Positions 1-5,755 are shown, numbered from the stretch's first letter. The stretch: 6,927 bases of DNA from Acidobacteriota bacterium (GCA_003224635.1 QHZK01000171.1:1-6927); one strand, 5' to 3'. A program made the numbers and translations. Notes: generated from the sequence alone by a model not told the origin.

Positions 1-10
1 GCCGCCTGCG

Positions 11-38
11 CTCTGACCTCTGCCTACTGCCTACCGCT
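11..38. repeat. Degenerate 7-bp tandem repeat overlapping the aguA stop codon
   Basis: Four consecutive heptamers can be read on the plus strand: CTCTGAC, CTCTGCC, TACTGCC, TACCGCT. They run across the stop codon of the minus-strand agmatine deiminase (TAG, complement of 31-33), so the last codons and the stop of that gene lie inside the repeat. A related but less regular run (CCTACT, CCTAG, CCTACT words) occurs at 1362-1382 in the next intergenic space. Heptamer tracts of this style are common in intergenic DNA of some soil bacteria and cyanobacteria. No function is evident. Confidence 0.5.
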
Positions 39-1149
39 CGACCGCTGGCTGCTGCAAGGTGAGACAGTGCAAGGTACCCAATCCCCACACCAGATCCACG
101 GCGTGGATGCCGACCACGGGCCGGTCGGGAATCAGCTCGCCGAGCGTGCCCAGCGCGATGCGGTCCTTGGGATCGTTGAACGTCGGGACCAGCACTGCCG
201 CATTCGCGATGTAGAAGTTCGCGTAGCTCGCGGGCAAGCGCTGGCCGTCAAAGTACAGGGGCGCTGGCATGGGCAGCGGAACGACCTCGACCCTCGAGCC
301 ATCCTCGAGCCGCATGTCCGCCAAGCGCTCGCGGTTTTCCTCGAGTGGCCGGTAGTTCGCATCGCTCGGATTATCCTCCCGGCACAGGACCACGGTGCGC
401 GGCCCGACGAACCTGCAGACATCATCCACGTGGCCGTGGGTGTCGTCGCCGGCGATTCCCCGCCCCAGCCATAGCGCGTGCGTCACGCCAAGGTAGCCGC
501 GGAAGACGCGCTCCAGGTCCTGCCGGCCGAGCCCGGGGTTCCGCGCCTGCGTGGTCTGGTCAAGCAGGCACTCTTCGGTGGTCACGAGCGTGCCGCGGCC
601 GTTCACGTCGATGCTCCCGCCTTCGAGGCATACGTCGCGCCCCGCCGTGGAGCTGGCGCGGGCGCGAAATAGGCGCAACTTGAGCGCCTTCGCCACGCGC
701 TCGGGTACGGCGTCGTCCTCCTGCCAGTCCGGGTACTTGGCCCAGGCGTTGAAACGGAATCGGGCGATCGCAACCTTGGGATGCCGCCCTTCGCGGCGAA
801 TGAAGCAAGGGCCGAAGTCGCGCGTCCAGCCGCGGTCAGTCGGCCAGTCGAAGAATTTTACGCGCGAGGGGTCAACGCTCGCGCGAGCGAGCACGTGCCG
901 CGCTTGCTTTTCGACATTGCGCGTCGCCAGGATTCGGACGGTCTCGCCCGGCGCGACTCGCCTCACGATCTCGGCATAGACCCACGGGATGGGAGCGAAC
1001 TTGCCCGGCCAGTCAGTATTGTTGTGGGGCCAGCCGAGCCAGGTAGCCTCGTGCGGCTCCCACTCGGCCGGCAGGCGATAGCCCAGCGCCGCCGGGCTGT
1101 CGCGCGCGCCCTTCCGCGCCTTGCTCGTGTCTGGCAACTTCTCGGGCAT
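31..1149 (-). CDS. aguA: Agmatine deiminase (PAD_porph/guanidino-modifying family)
   Basis: This 372-residue cytoplasmic enzyme is predicted to hydrolyse agmatine to N-carbamoylputrescine and ammonia, a step of putrescine synthesis from arginine. Family landmarks are in order. LPAEWEPHEATWLGWPHN (residues 26-43) is the N-terminal signature. WTRDFGP (108-114) carries the substrate-binding Asp. EGGSID (176-181) and GDDTHGHVDD (234-243) supply the catalytic His/Asp. ASYANFYIAN (307-316) and the C-terminal GLGTLHCLTLQQP (356-368), with the nucleophile Cys362, complete the site. Many relatives have GGGNIHC there, so the GLGTLHC variant is slightly unusual. Length is typical. The ATG at 1149 has no clear Shine-Dalgarno, and about 20 residues precede the conserved region, so the true start is not certain. 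The usual partner N-carbamoylputrescine amidase (aguB) is not in the window. Some members act on peptidyl-arginine, but the motif set favours agmatine. Confidence 0.87.
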   Translation of the reverse strand: MPEKLPDTSKARKGARDSPAALGYRLPAEWEPHEATWLGWPHNNTDWPGKFAPIPWVYAEIVRRVAPGETVRILATRNVEKQARHVLARASVDPSRVKFFDWPTDRGWTRDFGPCFIRREGRHPKVAIARFRFNAWAKYPDWQEDDAVPERVAKALKLRLFRARASSTAGRDVCLEGGSIDVNGRGTLVTTEECLLDQTTQARNPGLGRQDLERVFRGYLGVTHALWLGRGIAGDDTHGHVDDVCRFVGPRTVVLCREDNPSDANYRPLEENRERLADMRLEDGSRVEVVPLPMPAPLYFDGQRLPASYANFYIANAAVLVPTFNDPKDRIALGTLGELIPDRPVVGIHAVDLVWGLGTLHCLTLQQPAVER

Positions 1150-1191
1150 CGAGCGAGCATTCTACTACTGGCAAGCCCGATCGGCTTAGAT

Positions 1192-1318
1192 GGCTTCGTT
1201 TTGGTTTGACCGTCGCTTTGGAGGCAGTTCCGGTATCAAAAAGGGGGTGAAATTGGGTTCGTTTTAGGACGGTTTTTGAGCCAGGCTATTGATTCTAAAC
1301 TACATAGCGGCTTCGTTT
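1192..1318. repeat. Three direct copies of a GGcTTCGTTT word upstream of aguA
   Basis: Copies lie at 1192-1202 (GGCTTCGTTTT), 1255-1265 (GGGTTCGTTTT) and 1309-1318 (GGCTTCGTTT). Starts are 63 and 54 bp apart, both multiples of 9. The third copy lies within the spacer of the candidate aguA promoter. They may be remnants of a dispersed repeat (the middle copy is embedded in GGTGAAATTGGGTTCGTTTT, which resembles a sequence I associate with acidobacterial intergenic DNA) or binding sites for a regulator. Neither is proven. Confidence 0.4.
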
Positions 1319-1327
1319 GCCTGACAA
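1299..1327 (-). promoter_or_regulatory. Candidate sigma70-type promoter for aguA
   Basis: On the minus strand, TTGTCA (complement of 1322-1327) is followed after 17 bp by TGTAGT (complement of 1299-1304). The -35 matches the consensus 5/6 and the -10 matches 4/6. Transcription would start near 1292 and give a leader of about 140 nt before the aguA start at 1149. This is weak evidence on its own. The A/T-richer composition around it is supportive. Confidence 0.35.
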
Positions 1328-1552
1328 AAAAGAAGTGTAATTCAACGCCCGTCTCTCTGATTCCTACTCCCTAGCCTACTCTAACGGGCCCTCGTTGTCA
1401 AGGCGGATCACGTCAGGGTCGGGCGAATCGAGCCCGCGCCTCCCCCGCCAGGGCTGCCTTCTCCCGGACGCCGCACCATGGATCCTGAGGCAAGGCACGC
1501 CTGGAACTTCGCGCGTTCGACGATGACCACTGCTTGCGAAGGTCAGGAACGT

Positions 1553-1960
1553 TCAACCCAGCATCAACAGTTCCTGGACTTCGCGGCGTTGGAAGACGTC
1601 GGCTGCCGCGTCTTCGAGAGCCTCTGCTACCAGAGGTCTCGAAGATGAAGTGGCGATCAAGTCAAAGGCGCCCTGGTCCCTCGCTTCGATGTACAGCTTG
1701 AAGTTTGCGTCGCGCGCCACCACGATCACGTTAACCGGCCGCGGCGCCTTCGCCGCCAGCTTCAACACGTCCCGCCACGTTCCATCCGGCATCGCAGTGT
1801 CGGTAAAGACCAAATGCGGTGGGTTGGGCTTCTGAAGGTAGTGTGCCGCCTCTCCGCAGGTCTTCGCAACCCCCACGATGTCGTCGAGATTCTGCTTGAG
1901 CGAAGACAACTGGTCTCCTCGACCGTCATGCACTAGCAGGGCACAGATTTTATCTTCCAT
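1553..1960 (-). CDS. Stand-alone, degenerate response-regulator receiver protein
   Basis: This 135-residue protein is one CheY-like receiver domain with no output domain. Strand 1 is ICALLVHDGRGD (residues 5-16), with H11-D12 in place of the usual Asp pair. LVFTDTAMPDG (50-60) supplies the phospho-acceptor candidate Asp54 and the typical MPDG turn. VNVIVVARD (77-84) aligns with strand 4, but the conserved Ser/Thr is Ala82. GAFDLIATSSSRP (97-109) aligns with GAxDYLxKP, but the conserved Lys is missing. A longer reading frame exists upstream to 2032. The ATG at 1960 is chosen because GGAGGTGA lies directly before it and the domain begins here. The protein could receive a phosphate but lacks two of the switch residues, so it may signal in an atypical way or act as a binding or decoy module. 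No histidine kinase is nearby. Confidence 0.8.
   Translation of the reverse strand: MEDKICALLVHDGRGDQLSSLKQNLDDIVGVAKTCGEAAHYLQKPNPPHLVFTDTAMPDGTWRDVLKLAAKAPRPVNVIVVARDANFKLYIEARDQGAFDLIATSSSRPLVAEALEDAAADVFQRREVQELLMLG
1611..1645. repeat. Strong inverted repeat inside the receiver gene
   Basis: TCTTCGAGA and CCTCT (1611-1619 and 1621-1625, with G1620 as a one-base bulge) pair with AGAGG and TCTCGAAGA (1632-1645). The loop is GCTACC. This is a 14-bp stem with a single bulge inside coding DNA. On the minus strand it encodes the SSRPLVAEALED segment that replaces the usual KP motif of receivers. It could form a hairpin in the mRNA about 60-90 nt before the stop codon. It has no U-tract, so it is not a classical terminator. 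Confidence 0.6.
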
Positions 1961-1961
1961 G

Positions 1962-1969
1962 TCACCTCC
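1962..1969 (-). promoter_or_regulatory. Ribosome binding site that fixes the receiver-gene start
   Basis: On the minus strand GGAGGTGA is an 8-base match to the anti-Shine-Dalgarno complement. Its GGAGG core ends 4 nt before the ATG at 1960. This supports 1960 over the upstream in-frame ATG at 2032. Confidence 0.8.
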
Positions 1970-2215
1970 CTCTAGCGGAGTGGCGTCACTAAATCTTCGC
2001 TCTCCCGCAGAATGTCCCACTCGTCCGCCCACGGCCTACATCGCGGCCCGCCGAAGCGCAGGCCAGCCTGCTGGCATGATGCTCGACACGGGTCAGTCGA
2101 AGATTACGTTGCGGTCAATTCTGCGTTAAGCTCCTCAGCAATCGACACCGACGAGAGCAGACACCAAGAAAAGGCCCTTGAAGGGACTCCACGGCCCCCA
2201 TCAAAAAAGCAACAA

Positions 2216-2244
2216 ATTATACTACACAAATTTACAGAAATCAA
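2216..2244 (-). promoter_or_regulatory. Sigma70-type promoter reading toward the receiver gene
   Basis: On the minus strand, TTGATT (complement of 2239-2244; 4/6 to consensus) is followed by exactly 17 bp and a perfect TATAAT (complement of 2216-2221), within an AT-rich stretch. Initiation would fall near 2209, giving a leader of about 250 nt before the receiver start at 1960. It is the best promoter-like sequence I see in the window. The large palindrome at 2266-2320 lies just upstream of its -35. Confidence 0.6.
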
Positions 2245-2265
2245 AGATTCGTCAAGCACATTCTT

Positions 2266-2320
2266 CGGAATTATATAGTTCCCAAACCCGCGGTTCGGGT
2301 TTGTCAACTATACAATTCCG
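2266..2320. repeat. 55-bp imperfect palindrome
   Basis: Outer arms CGGAATTATATAGTT (2266-2280) and AACTATACAATTCCG (2306-2320) are complementary at 14 of 15 positions. After a 2-bp mismatch come perfect 8-bp inner arms, CAAACCCG (2283-2290) and CGGGTTTG (2296-2303), around the 5-base centre CGGTT. It could be a regulatory palindrome upstream of the minus-strand promoter, a small palindromic element, or a bidirectional terminator between the diverging units. A-rich DNA follows it on the plus strand (AAAAAA at 2322-2327), which does not give a plus-strand U-tract but would precede the structure as T's on the minus strand. Confidence 0.7.
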
Positions 2321-2335
2321 CAAAAAATTGTGTCT

Positions 2336-2353
2336 CACGCGTCCCACGCGTCC
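2336..2353. repeat. Perfect 9-bp tandem repeat (CACGCGTCC twice)
   Basis: CACGCGTCC occurs at 2336-2344 and again directly at 2345-2353. It is flanked by a looser repeat of ATTGTgTCTCA / CATTGTCTCA. The 9-bp period matches that of the other repeat patches in the window. No function is visible. Confidence 0.55.
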
Positions 2354-2414
2354 CCATTGTCTCATCCGAGCATGCTATACTCGGCAGAAGAGGGCTCTAG
2401 GCCACGAATCTCGC

Positions 2415-2436
2415 CGAAGTGATAACGAAGTGATAA
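2415..2436. repeat. Perfect 11-bp tandem repeat just upstream of the decayed methylase start
   Basis: CGAAGTGATAA is present twice head to tail (2415-2425 and 2426-2436), 16 bp before the ATG at 2453. A period of about one helical turn puts both copies on the same face of DNA, as expected for a regulator bound in tandem. It could be the relic of the control region of the restriction-modification gene, or a simple duplication. Confidence 0.6.
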
Positions 2437-2452
2437 TATTAGCCGCGACGGT

Positions 2453-2584
2453 ATGACCAGCTACGGCCTTGTTTCTCCGAGCCATCGCTCCATCCGCGAC
2501 TACTACGAGACGCTGGAGGCCTTCCGCGATCAGGGCGTCGCTGACTAGATGAACGTCCGCTCCGCCTTCCAGTCTCTTCTGGCC
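2453..2584 (+). pseudogene. Decayed 5' end of a type ISP-like restriction-modification/N6-methylase gene
   Basis: The frame from the ATG at 2453 reads MTSYGLVSPSHRSIRDYY, then ETLEAFRDQGVAD, then an amber codon (TAG, 2546-2548). In the same frame it continues MNVRSAFQSLLA (2549-2584). I recognise S-P-S-H-x-x-I-R-x-Y-Y-x-x-L-x-x-x-x-x-Q-G-V-x-x-E-x-x-V-R-S-A-F-Q-x-L-L as the N-terminal region of type ISP restriction/modification and related DNA methylase proteins, which are normally many hundreds of residues long. The amber sits where relatives carry Glu, so one GAG-to-TAG change explains it. After LLA the similarity stops and repeat-rich sequence begins. Nothing of the methyltransferase or helicase domains follows. 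There is no clear Shine-Dalgarno. Family assignment is from memory of the motif; decay is seen directly if that assignment is right. Confidence 0.6.
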
Positions 2585-2680
2585 GTGTGCTCTGTGGCCT
2601 CAACTCTCAACGCAGAGCTTACCGTGCATCTCCGTGACCTCCGTGTTGAAGCCTTAGAGGCACGGAGGTCACGGAGAATG
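2585..2680. repeat. Composite palindromic repeat at the break of the methylase remnant
   Basis: Two inverted pairs occur back to back. GCTCTG (2589-2594) pairs with CAGAGC (2613-2618). A perfect 16-bp pair, CTCCGTGACCTCCGTG (2630-2645) and its reverse complement (2661-2676), surrounds a 15-base loop. Each arm of the large pair is itself made of 9-bp units (CTCCGTGac, CTCCGTGtt). Repeats of the CTCCGTG / CACGGAG and CGCAGAG type are widespread in non-coding DNA of environmental bacteria, and their mechanism of spread is not known to me. Here the patch starts exactly where the methylase homology ends, consistent with insertion or a deletion joint. Confidence 0.7.
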
Positions 2681-2811
2681 TCTGGTTGGTTGTGGTCCAA
2701 GGCCGCGCCAAGTCCCTTCCGCGAGTGCGCCCAAGCCGGGACGCCAAGAATCTGGTTCGTAATTTCGCGTGCATCTGGCCCATAATCTGACTGCGTGTTG
2801 TAGAAGCGGCC

Positions 2812-2834
2812 CCCGCAGCAAGACCCGCAGCAAG
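2812..2834. repeat. Short direct repeat CCCGCAGCAAG twice
   Basis: CCCGCAGCAAG lies at 2812-2822 and 2824-2834, a 12-bp period, just before the ribosome binding site (GGAGG, 2843-2847) of the lactonase gene. It is probably a small local duplication in the leader. A regulatory role is possible but unsupported. Confidence 0.4.
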
Positions 2835-2857
2835 GGAAGGTCGGAGGGAGAAGTCCA

Positions 2858-4138
2858 ATGTCACTTGACTGGCTGAAAGCGGGACGCGAAGCTCCGGGCA
2901 AGACGTCGCGCCGCCGCCTCCTGAAAGGCGCAGCGGCTCTGACTGTAACAGGGACTGTGGCCGGGCCGGCGCTCGCGCGCGCTGGAGGGACGCAGTCGCA
3001 TTCAGCGCATCGGCCGATTCTGGCCTACGTCGGCACTTACAGTTCGCCGCAGGGCCCCGAGGGCAGCACGGGTTATGGACGGGGCATTTACCTGTTTCAA
3101 ATGGACCCTTCAACCGGGGCGCTTTCCGAGCGCGAGGTCTTTGCGGATGCTTCGAACCCGTCCTGGCTCGCCTTCGATCCCTCCCGAACACATTTGTACG
3201 CGGCGAACGAGACCGCAACCTTCGAGGGCACTGACTCCGGCTCCGTGAGCGCGTTCTCGATCGATCGCACGAGTGGACATCTGACGTTGCTCAATACCGT
3301 CAGCTCGGAAGGGGCCGGCCCTGCCCATCTGAGTGTCCACCCCTCCGGCAAGTACGTGCTTGTAGCCAACTACGAGGGGGGCACCGTGGCCGTCCTCCCC
3401 ATCCGGTCGAACGGCGAGCTCGGCCCCCCGACTGACTTCAAACACGATCAGGGCACGGTAGGCCCCACGCACGCGGCCAGCGCGCCTCTCGGGAGCTTTG
3501 CCATCAGCGGCCACGACCGGCCTCACGCGCACATGGTCCAGGCCGATCCGGCGGGTCGATTTGTGCTGGCAAGCGACCTCGCGCTCGACCAGATCCTGGT
3601 TTGGAGGTTCGATGTCCAAAAGGGTACTCTTTCCGCCAATAATCCGGCGTCAGTGCCGCTGCGTCCGGGGGACGGCCCCCGTCATTTTGCCTTTCACCCT
3701 AACGGCCGCTGGCTGTATTCGCTGCAGGAGGAGGGATCGACGCTGGTGACGTTCGACTATGACGCCGCGAGCGGAAGGCTCACGGCGAAGCAAACCATCT
3801 CAAGCTTGCCCAAGGGCTTCACCGGCAGCAATTTTACTTCCGAGGTCGTGGTCTCGCCTGACGGGAAGTTCGTCTATGCGGCCAACCGGCTGCACGACAG
3901 CATCGCCTTCTTTTCCATCGGCGAGGGGGGCAGCCTGACTTTTGCCGGCGAAGCCTGGACCCGGGGCGATTATCCGCGCAGCTTTAGCATCGATCCCTCG
4001 GGGAATTTTCTTTATTCGTGCAACCAGAGGAGCGATGCCATCACCAGTTTCCGCATCAACCGCCAAACGGGCGGCCTCGCCTTTACCGGTCAATACACTC
4101 CGGTGGGCACCCCGGCGATCATCATCTTCCTCATTTGA
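2858..4138 (+). CDS. Tat-exported lactonase, seven-bladed beta-propeller (6-phosphogluconolactonase-like)
   Basis: A 426-residue protein of the bacterial lactonase/YbhE-type family, which opens sugar lactones such as 6-phosphogluconolactone. The N terminus carries a twin-arginine signal: S17-R-R-R-L-L-K23, a hydrophobic stretch, then an ALA cleavage site near residue 40. The mature domain begins LAYVGTYSS (55-63). Propeller repeats of the form DPSG-x-F-L-Y-x-x-N recur at about 107, 161, 230, 280, 333 and 379. Conserved RPHAHMV (221-227) and GDGPRHFAFHP (271-281) are typical of the family's putative active face. The end, TPVGTPAIIIFLI, is the usual family C-terminus, so the gene looks complete. 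The start is supported by GGAGG 10 nt upstream. Export means the substrate is probably not cytoplasmic 6-phosphogluconolactone but another lactone; this is inference. It precedes the propeller protein gene by 107 bp on the same strand. Confidence 0.85.
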   Translation: MSLDWLKAGREAPGKTSRRRLLKGAAALTVTGTVAGPALARAGGTQSHSAHRPILAYVGTYSSPQGPEGSTGYGRGIYLFQMDPSTGALSEREVFADASNPSWLAFDPSRTHLYAANETATFEGTDSGSVSAFSIDRTSGHLTLLNTVSSEGAGPAHLSVHPSGKYVLVANYEGGTVAVLPIRSNGELGPPTDFKHDQGTVGPTHAASAPLGSFAISGHDRPHAHMVQADPAGRFVLASDLALDQILVWRFDVQKGTLSANNPASVPLRPGDGPRHFAFHPNGRWLYSLQEEGSTLVTFDYDAASGRLTAKQTISSLPKGFTGSNFTSEVVVSPDGKFVYAANRLHDSIAFFSIGEGGSLTFAGEAWTRGDYPRSFSIDPSGNFLYSCNQRSDAITSFRINRQTGGLAFTGQYTPVGTPAIIIFLI

Positions 4139-4245
4139 ATCGTCTTCCTCGCTTCAAGTCGGCGATCGCCATTAGTCGGGAGAGCGCTTGACCGGAACGG
4201 TCTTTCCGGGTCACGATAAGTAGGTTTGTTTACCAAGGAGGCATC

Positions 4246-5748
4246 ATGGCTGGCGCAGTTCGCTACGCGACCGCCCTCGTTCTCATCCATCTGATCCTGG
4301 CTGGCGCTGCTGCCGCCCAGACGAATGGTCCGCGTCATCCCACCTGGTGGGCCAAGTACCAGTATCTTCTGAAACGCCCGTCCAAAACCGCGCCAGCAAC
4401 AACCGAGTCCGTAGCCGCCGGCGATAACGTCGATTTATCGAATGAGTGCGGCCCGCAGAGCGAGGCGTTCATTACTTACGATCCCCCGCAGGCAACGCTG
4501 GCTGCCGGGTCGAACGAAATCTTTCGCGCGCCTATGCGCGGCTATTTCTCGTCGGACGGGGGAGGGACCTGGAGTGGGGTTGACCTGCCTCTGCCGCCAC
4601 CGCTCTCCGGTACCCACGCCACTCGTTTCGGCTCCGACCCCTCGCTCGCGGTCGATTCGCGCGGCAATGTCTTCTACAGCTACATTGTCGTTTTCTTTGG
4701 AAATGGCAAGGGTGTGGACGGTACAGAACTGGCCGTCGCGCGCTCGACCGACGGCGGCCAGACTTATCCCGCTGCTAACGCCTCCTATTTTTCCTTCGAC
4801 ACCGGCTCTTCTCACTTTAACGACAAACCCCTGATGGCCGCCGATTCGAATCCGGCGAGCCCTTTTCGTGACAATGTTTATGTGGCTTGGGATGCAGCCA
4901 CGGGCGGCTCGAGCAGCGGGGGGATCCGCGTGGCGCGCTCGATCGATCACGGCGTCATGTTCACGGTCACGCGGGTGGACGACTCGAAGGGGCCCGGTCA
5001 GGGCATCGGCGCCATTCCCTTTGTCGGACCGAACGGCGAGGTCTACGTTGCCTGGAACGACTTCCACGCGAGCGTGATTGCCTTTAACCGTTCCTTTGAC
5101 GGCGGCGTGACCTGGGACCCGACGCGGGTCGTGGCCCCGAAAGCTGCGGCATATACGGCCGCGGTCCCCGCCGAATCTTTCCGGGGAGCGCTCGCGTATC
5201 CCGCTTGCGACGCCGACCGCTCGCCTGGTCCCCACCGCGGACGGCTCTACTGCGCCTGGATGGATCTCACGCCGGCCGGCGCCGCCGATATCTTCTTCGC
5301 CTTCTCCGACGATAAAGGCGCAAGCTGGTCGAGCCCGGCGCCGGTTGCGGACCAGCTATCCTTCGCGGTCGATCGCTTCAATCAGTGGCTCTCCGTTGAC
5401 CCCGTAACGGGCGAGGTCAACGTTTCCTTCTACGATACTCGCAATGATACGACCGGCGCCGGTTACACGACGGACGTTTACTTCACCCAGTCAGCGGACG
5501 GAGGGAGTTCCTGGCTGTCACCCAATGTTCGTGTCACCACCGAGAGTTCGAACGAGCACGACTGCAACGGGCTCTTTCCTTGCCCGGGCATCGATTACTT
5601 GAACCAGTACGGAGATTACGAGGGGCTCGTTTCCTACGGCGGAGTTTCCCATCCCATATGGACGGACAGCCGCCGCCAGCTCGAGGCGAGCGCGGGGTGC
5701 CGGACGGACCTTGCCATGGAAGAGGTCGTCAGCGCCACGGTCCACTAA
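4246..5748 (+). CDS. Secreted sialidase-fold (BNR/Asp-box) propeller protein
   Basis: A 500-residue protein with a Sec-type signal peptide (hydrophobic residues 8-24, AAAA-Q cleavage near 24). Six Asp-box motifs (S-x-D-x-G-x-x-W/Y/F) lie at 102-109, 167-174, 232-239 (degenerate SIDHGVMF), 283-290, 354-361 and 416-423. Their spacing of roughly 50-70 residues fits a six-bladed sialidase-like propeller. There are six cysteines (68, 321, 336, 440, 446, 485), an even number consistent with disulfides outside the cytoplasm. NECGPQSE (67-73), FNDKP (191-195) and NQYGDYEGL (453-461) look like conserved turns of this protein group. I do not see a sialidase arginine triad that I can assign, so glycosidase activity is not claimed; carbohydrate or protein binding is as likely. 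The start has AAGGAGG with a 4-nt gap to ATG. Together with the preceding exported lactonase it may act in the periplasm or outside. Confidence 0.8.
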   Translation: MAGAVRYATALVLIHLILAGAAAAQTNGPRHPTWWAKYQYLLKRPSKTAPATTESVAAGDNVDLSNECGPQSEAFITYDPPQATLAAGSNEIFRAPMRGYFSSDGGGTWSGVDLPLPPPLSGTHATRFGSDPSLAVDSRGNVFYSYIVVFFGNGKGVDGTELAVARSTDGGQTYPAANASYFSFDTGSSHFNDKPLMAADSNPASPFRDNVYVAWDAATGGSSSGGIRVARSIDHGVMFTVTRVDDSKGPGQGIGAIPFVGPNGEVYVAWNDFHASVIAFNRSFDGGVTWDPTRVVAPKAAAYTAAVPAESFRGALAYPACDADRSPGPHRGRLYCAWMDLTPAGAADIFFAFSDDKGASWSSPAPVADQLSFAVDRFNQWLSVDPVTGEVNVSFYDTRNDTTGAGYTTDVYFTQSADGGSSWLSPNVRVTTESSNEHDCNGLFPCPGIDYLNQYGDYEGLVSYGGVSHPIWTDSRRQLEASAGCRTDLAMEEVVSATVH

Positions 5749-5755
5749 GAGGACC

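Larger units (their letters stand above)
1150..1552. other. Intergenic region between aguA and the receiver gene
   Basis: About 400 bp without a convincing gene. The half next to aguA (about 1190-1350) is T/A-richer than the genes and holds a candidate minus-strand promoter and three copies of a GGcTTCGTTT word. The stretch 1362-1382 is a pyrimidine-rich heptamer-like run. A small perfect hairpin, CGGGC/GCCCG (1420-1424 with 1432-1436), has no following T-run, so it is not a convincing terminator. The segment 1440-1552 shows no recognisable structure. Confidence 0.6.
2033..2452. other. Long intergenic region, partly AT-rich
   Basis: About 420 bp with no convincing intact gene; reading frames here are short and lack recognisable domains. 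The part from about 2200 to 2330 is clearly more AT-rich than the rest of the window. It contains a minus-strand promoter (2216-2244), a 55-bp palindrome (2266-2320), a 9-bp tandem repeat (2336-2353) and an 11-bp tandem repeat (2415-2436). The first part, 2033-2170, would be the leader of the receiver mRNA if the promoter is real. The short palindrome CCCTT-G-AAGGG at 2175-2185 is too small to interpret. Confidence 0.6.

Noticed and set aside
1961..2032. N-terminal extension of the receiver protein to the ATG at 2032
   Set aside because: The extra 24 residues have no receiver character, and a near-perfect Shine-Dalgarno sits just before the internal ATG at 1960.
2549..2785. A separate 78-codon plus-strand gene
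   Set aside because: Its first 12 codons continue the methylase motif interrupted by the amber codon, and the rest is translated repeat DNA. It is better explained as part of the pseudogene plus a palindromic repeat.
764..4170. Two GCGATCGC octamers (about 765-772 and 4162-4169), the HIP1 word of cyanobacteria
   Set aside because: Two copies in a GC-rich 6.9-kb window are too few to indicate HIP1 enrichment, and the gene content does not look cyanobacterial.
4190..4212. Hairpin GACCGGAA/TTCCGGGTC as a terminator after the lactonase gene
   Set aside because: The stem has a bulge and no T-run follows, so it does not qualify as an intrinsic terminator.
4435..5235. A 266-codon open frame on the minus strand
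   Set aside because: It is antisense to the Asp-box propeller gene, whose signal peptide and six Asp boxes establish the plus strand as coding.
4246..5748. Firm call as an exo-alpha-sialidase
   Set aside because: Asp boxes define the fold, not the activity. I could not assign the arginine triad and Tyr/Glu catalytic pair of true sialidases.
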